From: Microbacterium sp. JZ31
GTDB taxonomy: Bacteria; Actinomycetota; Actinomycetes; Actinomycetales; Microbacteriaceae
Length of the DNA: 64,000 nt
NCBI RefSeq assembly: GCF_016805985.1
Contig: NZ_CP017661.1
Span: forward strand, 1,302,001 to 1,366,000
Direction of reading: 5' to 3'
Both the position numbers and the translations under genes were made by a program. The notes beneath the pieces are model-generated. The model saw only the letters and a program-made list of their open reading frames with translations. It was not told the DNA's origin and made no database searches. This document shows, in pieces, positions 1-10,483 of the stretch; positions within the stretch are counted from its first letter, which is position 1, and every line of letters starts with the position of its first letter.

Positions 1-1509
<1,509 letters not shown>

Positions 1510-1523
1510 CACCTGACGTCCTG

Positions 1524-1567
1524 CGAAGGCCCGTCGGCCCGGATCCGTCCGGCCCGGCGGGCCTTCG
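1524..1567 (+). terminator. Hairpin between gap and pgk
   Basis: A 14-bp stem with one G-T pair (1524-1537 with 1554-1567) and a 16-nt loop. It probably terminates or attenuates the gap transcript; pgk has its own -10 element just downstream. Confidence 0.6.
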
Positions 1568-1585
1568 TCGCGCCCGGGGCGGGAG

Positions 1586-1591
1586 TAGAGT
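1586..1591 (+). promoter_or_regulatory. -10 element TAGAGT, leaderless pgk promoter
   Basis: TAGAGT ends 7 nt before the pgk ATG, so transcription would begin at or next to the start codon. No ribosome binding site is visible in the gap. Confidence 0.5.
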
Positions 1592-1598
1592 CGGATCG

Positions 1599-2819
1599 AT
1601 GTCTCTGAGAACTCTCGAATCCCTCGGTTCGGTCGCCGGCAAGCGCGTCATCGTGCGCTGCGACCTCAACGTCCCCCTCAAGGACGGCACCATCACGGAC
1701 GACGGGCGCGTGCGCGCGTCGCTCCCGACCCTGAACGCGCTGCTCGACGCGGGCGCCCGCGTCGCCGTCGTTTCGCACCTCGGCCGCCCGGAGGGCGCCC
1801 CCGATGCGAAGTACAGCCTCGAGCCCGTGGCGCACCGCCTCTCCGAGCTGCTCGGCAAGCCCGTCGCGTTCGCGCGCGACACGGTGGCCGAGTCGGCGCA
1901 GGAGACGGTCGCGGGGCTCGCGGACGGCGAGATCGCCGTGCTCGAGAACCTGCGCTTCAACCCAGGCGAGACCGCCAAGGACGAGGCCGAGCGCGGCGCA
2001 TTCGCGCAGCAGCTCGCCGCCCTCGGCGACGTCATGGTGTCGGACGGCTTCGGCGTCGTGCACCGCAAGCAGGCGAGCGTGTACGACCTCGCGCAGCAGC
2101 TGCCGAGCGCCGCCGGCCTACTGATCGCCGCCGAGCTCGACGTTCTCGACCGCCTCACCGAGAACCCGGAGCGGCCCTACACGGTCGTGCTGGGCGGCTC
2201 GAAGGTGTCGGACAAGCTGGGCGTCATCGACCACCTGCTGCCGCGCGTCGACCGCCTGCTGATCGGCGGCGGCATGCTGTTCACGTTCCTCGCCGCGCAG
2301 GGCCACAAGGTCGGCGCGAGCCTGCTCGAGCAGGATCAGATCGAGACGGTGCAGGGCTACCTCCGCACCGCGCAGGAGAAGGGCGTGGAGATCGTCCTTC
2401 CCACCGACATCGTGGTGGCGTCGAAGTTCGGCGCCGACGCGGAGCACGTCGTGACGTCGGCCGACGCGATCGAGGACACCGCCTTCGGATCCTCGGGGCT
2501 GGGTCTCGACATCGGTCCGGACACGTCGGCCGCGTTCGCGGACGCGATCCGCGGATCCCGGACCGTGTTCTGGAACGGGCCCATGGGCGTGTTCGAGCTC
2601 GCGCCGTTCGCTGCCGGCACCAAGGCGGTCGCGCAGGCCCTCACCGAGGTCGACGGCCTCAGCGTGGTCGGCGGCGGCGACTCCGCCGCGGCCGTACGTC
2701 AGCTCGGCTTCGCCGACGACGCGTTCGGTCACATCTCGACGGGCGGAGGCGCGAGCCTCGAGTTCCTGGAAGGCAAGAAGCTCCCCGGACTGGAGGTCCT
2801 CGGATGGTCGGCAGCATGA
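1599..2819 (+). CDS. pgk: Phosphoglycerate kinase
   Basis: It transfers phosphate from 1,3-bisphosphoglycerate to ADP, giving 3-phosphoglycerate and ATP. The 406-residue length fits the family. Visible landmarks are the N-terminal [11 protein letters not shown] substrate-binding stretch, the SHLGRPEG motif, the GGSKVSDK hinge region and the C-terminal GGGDSAAAV nucleotide loop near residue 358. The ATG at 1599 begins directly with family-like sequence ([19 protein letters not shown]). Its 3' end overlaps the tpiA start, so the two are translationally coupled. Confidence 0.97.
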   Translation: MSLRTLESLGSVAGKRVIVRCDLNVPLKDGTITDDGRVRASLPTLNALLDAGARVAVVSHLGRPEGAPDAKYSLEPVAHRLSELLGKPVAFARDTVAESAQETVAGLADGEIAVLENLRFNPGETAKDEAERGAFAQQLAALGDVMVSDGFGVVHRKQASVYDLAQQLPSAAGLLIAAELDVLDRLTENPERPYTVVLGGSKVSDKLGVIDHLLPRVDRLLIGGGMLFTFLAAQGHKVGASLLEQDQIETVQGYLRTAQEKGVEIVLPTDIVVASKFGADAEHVVTSADAIEDTAFGSSGLGLDIGPDTSAAFADAIRGSRTVFWNGPMGVFELAPFAAGTKAVAQALTEVDGLSVVGGGDSAAAVRQLGFADDAFGHISTGGGASLEFLEGKKLPGLEVLGWSAA

Positions 2820-3604
2820 CCGGCAAGCGCACCCCGCTGATCGCGGGCAACTGGAAGATGAACCTCGACCACCTGCAGGCGGTCGCGTTCGTGCAGAAGC
2901 TGCACTGGGCGCTCAAGGACGCCAAGCACGAGTTCGATTCGGTCGACGTGTCCGTGTTCCCGCCGTTCACCGACCTGCGCAGCGTGCAGACGCTGATCGA
3001 CGCCGACAAGATCCCGTTCGGGCTGGGCGCGCAGGACCTCTCCGTGCACGACTCGGGCGCCTACACCGGCGAGATCTCGGGCGCGTTCCTCAAGCGCCTG
3101 GACGTCGGCTCGGTGATCATCGGCCACTCGGAGCGCCGCGAATACCACGCGGAGGGCGACGACGTCGTGGCCGCGAAGGTCAAGGCCGCCCTCAAGCACG
3201 AGCTCGTCCCCGTGATCTGCGTCGGCGAGACCGCGGAGGACCTCGAGAAGCACGGCGCCAGCGCGGTGCCGGTCGGTCAGCTCGAGGTCGCGCTCGAGGG
3301 CGTGCCCGCCGCGGCCGACATCGTCGTCGCGTACGAGCCCGTGTGGGCGATCGGATCGGGTCAGGCCGCGACGCCCGAGCAGGCGCAGGAGGTCTGCGCC
3401 AAGCTGCGCGAGGTCGTGAAGGCCAAGCTGGGCGACGAGGCGGCGGCGCGCACGCGCATCCTGTACGGCGGGTCGGTCAAGGCCGCGAACATCGCGAGCT
3501 TCATGCGCCAGCCCGACGTGGACGGCGCGCTCGTGGGCGGCGCGAGCCTGCTCGTCGACGAGTTCGCCGCGATCGTGCGCTTCCAGAAGCACGTCGGCGT
3601 CTGA
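2804..3604 (+). CDS. tpiA: Triosephosphate isomerase
   Basis: It interconverts dihydroxyacetone phosphate and glyceraldehyde 3-phosphate. Motifs include AGNWKMN near the N-terminus, the catalytic His108 in IGHSERR, the catalytic Glu178 in [11 protein letters not shown], and the phosphate-binding YGGSVK loop. Two starts are possible. ATG 2804 has GGAGGT 6 nt upstream (2792-2797). ATG 2816 overlaps the pgk stop by 4 nt and also gives a good N-terminus ([14 protein letters not shown]). I favour 2804 on the binding site, with modest certainty. The gene is co-directional with and overlaps pgk. Confidence 0.96.
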   Translation: MVGSMTGKRTPLIAGNWKMNLDHLQAVAFVQKLHWALKDAKHEFDSVDVSVFPPFTDLRSVQTLIDADKIPFGLGAQDLSVHDSGAYTGEISGAFLKRLDVGSVIIGHSERREYHAEGDDVVAAKVKAALKHELVPVICVGETAEDLEKHGASAVPVGQLEVALEGVPAAADIVVAYEPVWAIGSGQAATPEQAQEVCAKLREVVKAKLGDEAAARTRILYGGSVKAANIASFMRQPDVDGALVGGASLLVDEFAAIVRFQKHVGV

Positions 3605-3615
3605 GCCGCGGCGAT

Positions 3616-3652
3616 GCCCCGTCGCGTGAGCCGCTCGGCTCCGCGGCGGGGC
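3616..3652 (+). terminator. Hairpin after tpiA
   Basis: An 11-bp stem with one G-T pair (3616-3626 with 3642-3652) and a 15-nt loop lies right after tpiA and before the secG promoter. There is no T tract. Confidence 0.5.
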
Positions 3653-3658
3653 GCCCCG

Positions 3659-3664
3659 TATACT
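3659..3664 (+). promoter_or_regulatory. -10 element TATACT upstream of secG
   Basis: TATACT is a near-consensus -10 hexamer about 46 nt before the secG GTG. No convincing -35 is visible. It would drive secG and the closely following rbpA. Confidence 0.45.
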
Positions 3665-3710
3665 GATCCTTCGTGCGGCTACTCCGTCCCGCACCCACGA
3701 AAGGCCATCC

Positions 3711-3959
3711 GTGCAGATCATCGAATTCATCCTCCAGGTGCTGCTGGGTATCACCAGCCTGCTCCTGACGCTGCTGATCCTGCTCCATAAGGGACGCGGC
3801 GGCGGGCTGTCGGACATGTTCGGCGGCGGCATGTCGCAGGCGATGGGCTCGTCGGGCCTCGCCGAGCGCAACCTGAACATCATCACGATCGTGCTCTCGC
3901 TCGCGTGGTTCTTCTCCATCGTGGGCCTCGGCCTCATCACGAAGTTCCAGGTGATCTGA
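3711..3959 (+). CDS. secG: Preprotein translocase subunit SecG
   Basis: This 82-residue membrane protein is the small non-essential partner of SecY and SecE in the Sec translocon. It shows two transmembrane helices (about residues 2-24 and 57-80) joined by a Gly/Met-rich cytoplasmic loop containing LHKGRGGGLSDMFGGG, which is diagnostic for SecG. GTG at 3711 has GAAAGG upstream. rbpA starts 1 nt after its stop, so they are cotranscribed. secG downstream of tpiA is a common actinobacterial order. Confidence 0.95.
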   Translation: MQIIEFILQVLLGITSLLLTLLILLHKGRGGGLSDMFGGGMSQAMGSSGLAERNLNIITIVLSLAWFFSIVGLGLITKFQVI

Positions 3960-3960
3960 C

Positions 3961-4314
3961 ATGGCCGTCGGAGGAAACGCGATCCGCGGCACCCGTGTCG
4001 GATCCGGCCCGATGGGCGAGCAGGACCACGGGCACCACGCCGACCGCATCGCGGTGAGCTACTGGGACGGCCTCGGCAACGAGACCGTGCGCTACTACGC
4101 CGCGGGTCTGCCGGAGGAGGAGATCCCCGACATCGTCGACCACCCGCACTCGGGCCTCCCCGCGGGTCGTGACAAGGACAACCCGCCGGCCGTCGCCAAG
4201 AACGAGCCCTACAAGACGCATCTCGCGTACGTGAAGGAGCGTCGCACGGACGACGAGGCCGAGGAGCTGCTCGGCGAGGCGCTGCAGAAGCTCCGCGAGA
4301 AGCGCGGACAGTAA
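3961..4314 (+). CDS. rbpA: RNA polymerase-binding protein RbpA
   Basis: RbpA binds the principal sigma factor and core RNA polymerase of actinobacteria and stabilises the open promoter complex. The 117-residue product has the usual layout: a short basic N-terminal tail (GGNAIRGTRVGSGPMG), a core with the SYWDGLGNETVRYYAAG stretch, and a C-terminal sigma-interaction helix (HLAYVKERRTDDEAEELL). It lies 1 nt after secG. Its restriction to Actinobacteria supports the taxonomic reading of the window. Confidence 0.95.
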   Translation: MAVGGNAIRGTRVGSGPMGEQDHGHHADRIAVSYWDGLGNETVRYYAAGLPEEEIPDIVDHPHSGLPAGRDKDNPPAVAKNEPYKTHLAYVKERRTDDEAEELLGEALQKLREKRGQ

Positions 4315-4356
4315 TCAGCTCGACCCCACACGACCTGCTGAGGCATGAGCGCCTCC

Positions 4357-4441
4357 GGTCGTTGAGCGAGGAGCGAAGCGACGAGACGAAACGGTCCAAA
4401 CCGCCGACGGGTGAAACCCGTGGCTGGTCTGGACCGTTTCG
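4357..4441. repeat. Intergenic repeat with a nested palindrome, copy A
   Basis: Bases 4357-4393 match 35 of 37 positions of a second copy at 40980-41016. Here the element continues into a nested hairpin: outer 16-nt arms 4387-4402 and 4426-4441 with one mismatch, and a perfect inner 6-bp stem 4407-4412/4416-4421 around a GAA loop. It lies between the convergent rbpA and pgl genes and could work as a bidirectional terminator as well as being a dispersed repeat. Confidence 0.7.
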
Positions 4442-4453
4442 ACGTGCTCCGCT

Positions 4454-4484
4454 CGCCCAGCGAGGCGGACGATGTCGCTGGGCG
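4454..4484. terminator. Second convergent-gene hairpin before pgl stop
   Basis: A perfect 10-bp inverted repeat (4454-4463 with 4475-4484) and an 11-nt loop lies 15 bases from the pgl stop codon. It is likely part of the termination zone of the pentose phosphate operon. Confidence 0.5.
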
Positions 4485-4499
4485 AACCGCCCGTGGCGG

Positions 4500-5267
4500 C
4501 TAGTACTCCGGATCGATCAGATCCTCCGGCACGTCGGCCGCGGCATCCTCGTCCACGAAGACGACGGTGCTCGAGGTGCCCTCGGCGCCCGCCGCGGGCA
4601 CGCTCCCCGGGCTCGCGCCCGCCAGCATGAGACCCAGCGCGGCCGCCTTGTCGGAGCCGGCGACGACCATCCAGATGTCCGCGGACGCGTTGATCACCGG
4701 CAGCGTGAACGTGATGCGCTCGGGCGGCGGCTTGGGCGACTCGCGCACCGCGAGCACGGCGCGGTCGGTCACCAGCACCTCGCCGCGGTCGGGGAACAGC
4801 GACGCGATGTGCCCGTCCGGACCCACGCCCAGGAAGCAGATGTCGAACGCCGGCCACGCGGCACCGTCAGCGCCGTGGCGGGCGAGCTCGGCCGCGTACG
4901 CGTCGGCGGCCTCGTCGAGCGAGAGGCCGTCGTCGGTGGACGCGGGCTCGTGCACGTTCCCGGCCGGCACGCCGATGCGGTCGAGCATCGCTGCCCGGGC
5001 CTGGCCGGCGTTGCGCTGCTCGTCGCCGCGGGGCACGAAGCGCTCATCGCTCCACCAGAAGTGCACGAGCGACCAGTCGATCTCGCTCGCCCACCCGTGC
5101 TCGGCCGCCGCCGAGAGCACCGCGGAGCCCATGCCGCCGCCCGTGAGGGAGACGTGGACGTCGCGGCCCTCCTGGGTCAGCTGCGCGAGGCGCCCGACGA
5201 AGCGGTTCGCGACGTTCTCGGCCAGCTGCTGCTTGTCGGGCAGCACCACCACGCGCTGCCCGGTCAT
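4500..5267 (-). CDS. pgl: 6-phosphogluconolactonase
   Basis: It hydrolyses 6-phosphogluconolactone to 6-phosphogluconate, the second oxidative pentose phosphate step. The 255-residue protein has the DevB/Pgl signature blocks: SLTGGGMG, HFWWSDERFVP followed by RNAGQAR, and FLGVGPDGHIASLFP. The ATG at 5267 overlaps the opcA stop by 4 nt, and it is the last gene of the tkt-tal-pgi-zwf-opcA-pgl operon. gnd, for the next step, is not in this window. Confidence 0.95.
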   Translation of the reverse strand: MTGQRVVVLPDKQQLAENVANRFVGRLAQLTQEGRDVHVSLTGGGMGSAVLSAAAEHGWASEIDWSLVHFWWSDERFVPRGDEQRNAGQARAAMLDRIGVPAGNVHEPASTDDGLSLDEAADAYAAELARHGADGAAWPAFDICFLGVGPDGHIASLFPDRGEVLVTDRAVLAVRESPKPPPERITFTLPVINASADIWMVVAGSDKAAALGLMLAGASPGSVPAAGAEGTSSTVVFVDEDAAADVPEDLIDPEY

Positions 5268-6202
5268 GCCGAGCCTCGCGGCTCCGTCAGGCGGCTCCAG
5301 CCGTCGCTGATGACGCGGCCGTAGAGCGTGTCGGGGTCGAGCCGGCGCAGCTCCTCCGCGAGGCACTCGCGCAGCGAGCGGCGCGGCAGGTGCAGATCGT
5401 GGTCGGGCTGACCGGGTTGCGTCAGCAGCGCGAGCGACTCGGTCTGGCGCTCGAGCACGATGTCGCCGCTCGGACGCGTGAGACGCACCGAGTGGATCCC
5501 GTGATCCCAGACCGCCGGATCCTCGTACTGCCAGTCGACGGGCAGATCGAGCGCGAGCCCCAGCCACGCCGCCAGCAGCGCGGTGGACGGCGACGTCGAC
5601 GCGCCCCGGACCGCGACCGCCGTGACGGGCTCGTACGGCGGCTGATCGAGCACCGCCGCGAGCTGCTCGCGCCAGCGCGTCAGGCGCGTCCACGCGAGAT
5701 CGGTGTCGCCCGGGATGTACGCGCTCTCGAGCTGCGTGAGCCGGTCGGGGGAGGAGGGAGCCGTCGATGCGTCGGTGATGCGGCGCTGGGCGATGCGGCC
5801 GAGCGCCGACGCGCCGGGGCGCGTGGGCGGCTCGTCCGGCCACCAGGCGACGACCGGCGCGTCGGGCAGCAGCAGGCCGGTGAGCAGCGTCGACTCGTTG
5901 CTCGCGGCGTCGCCGTACGCCTGCAGCACGATGACCTCGCTCGCGCCGGCGTCGCTTCCCACGCGGATCTGCGCGTCGAGCCGCGCAGAGCCCTCCGTGT
6001 CGGTGACGAGCACGATCACGCGCATGGGGTGCTCGCGCGAGGCGTCGTTCGCGGCCTCGATCGCCTCCTCCTCGAAGCCGCGGTGCGACTTGATGACGAG
6101 GGTCAGCACGCGGCCGAGCGCGACGGCGCCGCCCTCCTCGCGCGTGTTGACGAGCTGGCGGGCGACCTTGCTGACGGTCGTGTCGGGCAGATCGATGATC
6201 AC
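5264..6202 (-). CDS. opcA: Glucose-6-phosphate dehydrogenase assembly protein OpcA
   Basis: OpcA is the partner needed for full G6PDH activity in cyanobacteria and is widespread beside zwf in actinobacteria. The 312-residue product begins MIIDLPDTTVSKV and contains the family landmarks RVIVLV, VVAWWPDEPP and a C-terminal Arg-rich region (SLRECLAEELRRLDPD). It has no recognisable catalytic motif. Its start overlaps the zwf stop by 4 nt and its stop overlaps the pgl start by 4 nt, implying coupled synthesis. Confidence 0.93.
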   Translation of the reverse strand: MIIDLPDTTVSKVARQLVNTREEGGAVALGRVLTLVIKSHRGFEEEAIEAANDASREHPMRVIVLVTDTEGSARLDAQIRVGSDAGASEVIVLQAYGDAASNESTLLTGLLLPDAPVVAWWPDEPPTRPGASALGRIAQRRITDASTAPSSPDRLTQLESAYIPGDTDLAWTRLTRWREQLAAVLDQPPYEPVTAVAVRGASTSPSTALLAAWLGLALDLPVDWQYEDPAVWDHGIHSVRLTRPSGDIVLERQTESLALLTQPGQPDHDLHLPRRSLRECLAEELRRLDPDTLYGRVISDGWSRLTEPRGSA

Positions 6203-7755
6203 GGGCGCCTCCAGACGCGGCCGTCGCGGGCAAGGAGCTCATCGGCGGACGGCGGACCCCACGACCCCGAGTCGTACTGCTCAAGGGGACCGTCCTGCGA
6301 CGCCCAGTACTCCTCGACCGGGTCGAGGATCTTCCAGGACAGCTCGACCTCCTCGTGCCGCGGGAACAGCGGTGGGTCGCCCAGCAGGACGTCGAGGATC
6401 AGGCGCTCGTAGGCCTCGGGGCTCGCCTCAGTGAAGGCGTGGCCGTAGCCGAAGTCCATCGTCACGTCGCGCACCTGCGTGCCGTAGCCGGGGACCTTGG
6501 ATCCGAACCGGATCGTGACGCCCTCGTCCGGCTGGACGCGGATCACGAGCGCGTTCTGTCCGAGCTCGGCCGTCTGACCGCGCGTGAACAGGTGCTCGGG
6601 GGCGCGTTTGAACACCACCGCGATCTCGGTCACGCGGCGGCCCAGGCGCTTGCCGGAGCGCACGTAGAACGGCACGCCCGCCCAGCGGCGCGTGTTGATC
6701 TCGAGCTTGATCGCGGCGTAGGTCTCCGTCGTGGACCGAGGGTTCATGCCCTCCTCCTCGAGGAAGCCGCAGACCTGCTCGCCGCCCTGCCATCCGCCCG
6801 CGTACTGGCCGCGTGCGGTCGCCGTGGAGAGGTCGTCCGGCAGCCGCACGGCGGCCAGAACCTTCTCCTTCTCGGCACGCAGGTGCTCGGCCGACAGGCT
6901 GATCGGCTCCTCCATGGCGGTGAGGGCGAGCAGCTGCAGCAGGTGGTTCTGAATCACGTCGCGCGCCGCGCCGACGCCGTCGTAGTAGCCCGCGCGTCCG
7001 CCGACGCCGATGTCCTCGGCCATCGTGATCTGCACGTGGTCGACGTAGTTGCGGTTCCAGATCGGCTCGTAGAGCTCGTTCGCGAACCGCAGCGCCAGGA
7101 TGTTCTGGACGGTCTCCTTGCCGAGGTAGTGGTCGATCCGGAAGATCGAATCGGCCGGGAACGCCGCCTCGAGCGAGTCGTTCAGCTTCCGCGCGGAAGC
7201 CAGGTCGTGACCGAACGGCTTCTCGATCACCACGCGGCGCCAGCGGTCGTCGTCCGGCTTGTCGTCGACGAGCCCGGAGTCGAGCAGCTGCTGCGCGACG
7301 ATGGGGAACGACTTCGGCGGGATCGACAGGTAGAACGCGTGGTTGCCCATCGTGCCGCGCTCGACGTCCAGGCGGTCGACCGTCTCGCGCAGGCGACGGA
7401 ACGCCTCGGCGTCGTCGAACTCGCCCTGCACGAAGCGGATGCCCTGCTGCAGCTGCTGCCAGGTCTCCTCCCGGAACTCGGTGCGCGCGTACTGCTTGAC
7501 AGCGTCGTGCACGACCTTCGCGAAGTCCTGGTCCTCCCAGTCGCGACGCGCGAAGCCGACGAGCGCGAATCCGGGCGGCAGCAGTCCGCGGTTGGCGAGG
7601 TCGTAGACCGCCGGCATGAGCTTCTTGCGCGACAGGTCGCCCGTCACACCGAAGATCACGAGCGCGCTCGGACCGGCGATCCGGTTCAGGCGCCGGTCGG
7701 ACGGGTCGCGCAGCGGATTCGCGCCGCGCGCGATCTCCACCGAGCCTGCCGTCAT
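6199..7755 (-). CDS. zwf: Glucose-6-phosphate 1-dehydrogenase
   Basis: It oxidises glucose 6-phosphate to 6-phosphogluconolactone with NADP+, the entry to the oxidative pentose phosphate pathway. The 518-residue protein has the N-terminal nucleotide motif FGVTGDLSRKKL and the substrate-binding RIDHYLGKETV with His209. The ATG at 7755 overlaps the pgi stop by 4 nt. Starts further upstream are only open frame inside pgi. The position between pgi and opcA puts supply and use of glucose 6-phosphate on one transcript. Confidence 0.97.
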   Translation of the reverse strand: MTAGSVEIARGANPLRDPSDRRLNRIAGPSALVIFGVTGDLSRKKLMPAVYDLANRGLLPPGFALVGFARRDWEDQDFAKVVHDAVKQYARTEFREETWQQLQQGIRFVQGEFDDAEAFRRLRETVDRLDVERGTMGNHAFYLSIPPKSFPIVAQQLLDSGLVDDKPDDDRWRRVVIEKPFGHDLASARKLNDSLEAAFPADSIFRIDHYLGKETVQNILALRFANELYEPIWNRNYVDHVQITMAEDIGVGGRAGYYDGVGAARDVIQNHLLQLLALTAMEEPISLSAEHLRAEKEKVLAAVRLPDDLSTATARGQYAGGWQGGEQVCGFLEEEGMNPRSTTETYAAIKLEINTRRWAGVPFYVRSGKRLGRRVTEIAVVFKRAPEHLFTRGQTAELGQNALVIRVQPDEGVTIRFGSKVPGYGTQVRDVTMDFGYGHAFTEASPEAYERLILDVLLGDPPLFPRHEEVELSWKILDPVEEYWASQDGPLEQYDSGSWGPPSADELLARDGRVWRRP

Positions 7756-9365
7756 TGCGCGGCCTCGAACAGCGCGAGCACCTCGGCCTGCGGGTCCGTG
7801 AGCGTGAGCGTGACGACCGGGCGGCCGTGATCCGCGAGCACCGCGGCGTCGCCCGCCGCCTGCGCCTCGATCAGCTGGCCGAACGTGAACGGCCGCTCGG
7901 GGATCTCGACGTCGAGCTCGGTGCGCTCGGTGATCTGCAGGAACACGCCCTGGGCCGGCCCGCCCTTGTGGTACTGACCGGTCGAGTGCAGGAATCGCGG
8001 GCCCCATCCGAACGTGGTCGGACGGCCGGAGTCGGCCGCCACCATCTCGCGCAGACCCTGCAGCTGCGGAATCTCGAGGCGGTTCACATACGCCTGGATC
8101 GACACGTAGCCGTCCTCGGGCAGCGCGGCCCACAGCGCGTCGAGCACGCCCTGCACCGTGCCGCTCGCGGCGAGAGCGGGGTCGCTGACCCGCACCTCGA
8201 CGCCCGCCTCGACGAAGGCCGGGGCGGTCGGCTCGGGGCGCGCGTCCAGCAGGCCGCGCGCCGCGACCTTCGCCGACTCGACGTCGGGCTGGTCGAACGG
8301 GTTGATGCCGAGCATGCGGCCCGCGATCGCGGTGGCGTACTCCCACACGACGAACTGCGCGCCGAGCGATCCGCTCACGAGGATCTCGCCGTGGTGACGG
8401 CGCTCGACCTCCTCCGCGTCGTCCACGAGACGCACGATCTGCAGGTCGGCGGGCTGCGCGTCGAGCTCGGGCGAGACGGGGAGCAGCACGACCGGCAGGA
8501 TGCCCGTGCCCTGCTTGCCCGTGGATTCCGCGATGAGCTGCTCGATCCAGTCGGGCAGGCCCACGATGTGCGTGCCATCCGTGATCAGGCCGAGCTTGTC
8601 GCGCCGCGCCGAGCCGTCGGGCGTCCGCGTGCCCGCGATCGCGGCCGCGAGCGCCAGCGCGGGGTTCTCCGGCGCGTCGATCGCGACCTCGAGCAGCGAG
8701 GCCTCGGCCTCGTCGAGCAGCTCGGCGATGTCGGCGCCGGCCAGGCCCGAGGGCACGAGGCCGAAGGCCGTCAAAGCCGAGTAGCGACCGCCGACCGACG
8801 GGTCCGCGTTGAACACGCGGTACCCGGCGGCGCGCGCCGACTCGTCGAGCGGGGAGCCGGGATCCGTGACCACGATGATCCGCTCGGCCGGGTCGATGCC
8901 GAGGTCGCGGAAGGCGGCCTCGAACGCGCGGCGCTGGGAATCGGTCTCGACGGTCGAGCCGGACTTCGACGACACGATGAGCGCGGTGCGCTCCAGTCCG
9001 CCGTCGAGCGCGGCCAGCACCTGCCCGGGGGAGGTCGAGTCGAGGATCGTCAACTCGACGCCCGCCGTCTGCGTGATGACCTCGGGCGCGAGCGACGAGC
9101 CGCCCATGCCGCCCAGCACGAAGCGGTCGACGCCCTTGGCGTTCAGCTCGGCTCGCAGCGCGACGATCTCGGCGACGAGCGGGCGTGACACCGACACCGC
9201 CTGCACCCAGCCGAGGCGCTTGGACGCCTCCTCCTCGGCCTCCGGGCCCCACAGCGACGCGTCGAGGTTCGTGATGCCCGAGGCGACGAGCTCCTGGATG
9301 AGGACCGGCAGGTGAGTGGCGACGGCCTTCTCCGCGTCCCCCGAGACGCGGATCGAGAAGGTCAC
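7752..9365 (-). CDS. pgi: Glucose-6-phosphate isomerase (actinobacterial tal-linked type)
   Basis: It interconverts glucose 6-phosphate and fructose 6-phosphate. The 537-residue protein carries SIS-type motifs [22 protein letters not shown] and [14 protein letters not shown], which mark it as PGI. It resembles the isomerase half of Tal-Pgi fusion proteins more than the classical E. coli Pgi. The GTG at 9365 gives VTFSIRVSG and overlaps the tal stop by 4 nt (GTGA). The longer open frame upstream lies inside tal and is not coding. Confidence 0.93.
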   Translation of the reverse strand: MTFSIRVSGDAEKAVATHLPVLIQELVASGITNLDASLWGPEAEEEASKRLGWVQAVSVSRPLVAEIVALRAELNAKGVDRFVLGGMGGSSLAPEVITQTAGVELTILDSTSPGQVLAALDGGLERTALIVSSKSGSTVETDSQRRAFEAAFRDLGIDPAERIIVVTDPGSPLDESARAAGYRVFNADPSVGGRYSALTAFGLVPSGLAGADIAELLDEAEASLLEVAIDAPENPALALAAAIAGTRTPDGSARRDKLGLITDGTHIVGLPDWIEQLIAESTGKQGTGILPVVLLPVSPELDAQPADLQIVRLVDDAEEVERRHHGEILVSGSLGAQFVVWEYATAIAGRMLGINPFDQPDVESAKVAARGLLDARPEPTAPAFVEAGVEVRVSDPALAASGTVQGVLDALWAALPEDGYVSIQAYVNRLEIPQLQGLREMVAADSGRPTTFGWGPRFLHSTGQYHKGGPAQGVFLQITERTELDVEIPERPFTFGQLIEAQAAGDAAVLADHGRPVVTLTLTDPQAEVLALFEAAQ

Positions 9366-10483
9366 GCGTCCGTTCCCTTGGTCGCGCTCTCCAGGGCGTT
9401 CTTCACGGTGTCCTGCAGCTCGTGCCACGAGGCGATGAACTTGTCGACGCCCTCGCTCTCGAGCACCTCCGTGACGTCGGCGAAGTCGACGCCGACCGCG
9501 GCGAGCTTGTCGAACAGCTCGTGCGCCTCGGCGTATGCGCCGGTGACGGTGTCGCCCGTGACCTCGGCGTGGTCGTAGGTGGCCTCGAGCGTCTTCTCGG
9601 GCATGGTGTTGACCGTGCCGGGGGCCACGAGACCCGTGACGTAGAGCGTGTCGGGAAGCGCCGGGTCCTTGACGCCGGTCGAGGCCCACAGCGGGCGCTG
9701 CACGTTCGCGCCGGCCGCGACGAGGTCGGTCGCCCGGCTCTCGGCGAACCGCTTCTCGTACAGCTCGTACGCCAGGCGCGCGTTGGCGAGGCCGGCCTGC
9801 GCTGCGAGGCCCTTCGCCTCGTCCGTGCCGATCGCGGTGAGGCGCTTGTCGACCTCCGAGTCGACGCGCGACACGAAGAACGACGCGACCGAGTGGATGC
9901 CCGACAGGTCGATGCCCGCCGCCTGTGCCTTCTCGAGGCCCGCGAGGTAGGCGTCGATGACGGCGTCGTAGCGCTCGAGGCTGAAGATCAGCGTGACGTT
10001 GACGCTGATGCCCGCGCCGATCACCTCGGTGATCGCCGGCAGGCCCGCCTTGGTCGCGGGGATCTTGATGAGCACGTTCGGGCGGTTCACGCGCGCCGCG
10101 AGGTCCTTCGCCTGCGCGACGGTCCCCTCGGTGTCGTGGGCGAGGTCGGGGGAGACCTCGATCGACACGCGGCCGTCGACGCCGTTCGTCTCGTCGTACA
10201 GCGGGCGGAACAGGTCGCACGCGTTGCGGACGTCGTCGGTGGTGATCGAGAAGATCGCCTCGTCGACCGAGGCGCCCTCGCCGGCGAGCTGCTCGACCTG
10301 GCCCTGGTAGGCCTCGCCCTTCGACAGCGCGAGCGCGAAGATCGTCGGGTTCGTCGTGACGCCCGTGACGTTGCGCGTCCGGATCAGCTCGGCGAGGTTG
10401 CCGGACAGGATGCGCTGACGCGAGAGGTCGTCGAGCCAGATGCTGACGCCCTGGGCTGCCAGAGCGGCGGTGGGGGTGGTCAT
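9362..10483 (-). CDS. tal: Transaldolase
   Basis: It moves a three-carbon dihydroxyacetone unit between sugar phosphates in the non-oxidative pentose phosphate pathway. The 373-residue length fits the long actinobacterial class. Motifs include the N-terminal [11 protein letters not shown] and the Schiff-base Lys140 in [12 protein letters not shown]. The ATG at 10483 overlaps the tkt stop by 4 nt. It stands between tkt and pgi in the operon, and the tal-pgi order matches known Tal-Pgi fusions, though here the two are separate proteins. Confidence 0.96.
   Translation of the reverse strand: MTTPTAALAAQGVSIWLDDLSRQRILSGNLAELIRTRNVTGVTTNPTIFALALSKGEAYQGQVEQLAGEGASVDEAIFSITTDDVRNACDLFRPLYDETNGVDGRVSIEVSPDLAHDTEGTVAQAKDLAARVNRPNVLIKIPATKAGLPAITEVIGAGISVNVTLIFSLERYDAVIDAYLAGLEKAQAAGIDLSGIHSVASFFVSRVDSEVDKRLTAIGTDEAKGLAAQAGLANARLAYELYEKRFAESRATDLVAAGANVQRPLWASTGVKDPALPDTLYVTGLVAPGTVNTMPEKTLEATYDHAEVTGDTVTGAYAEAHELFDKLAAVGVDFADVTEVLESEGVDKFIASWHELQDTVKNALESATKGTDA

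Noticed and set aside
2729..4399. A 556-codon open frame on the minus strand across tpiA, secG and rbpA
   Set aside because: It is antisense to three well-supported genes and its product is Arg/Ser-rich low-complexity sequence, the usual shadow of GC-rich coding DNA.
7752..9361. A tal-pgi fusion read as one protein
   Set aside because: tal ends with its own stop at 9362-9364 and pgi begins at GTG 9365 in another frame, so they are separate proteins.
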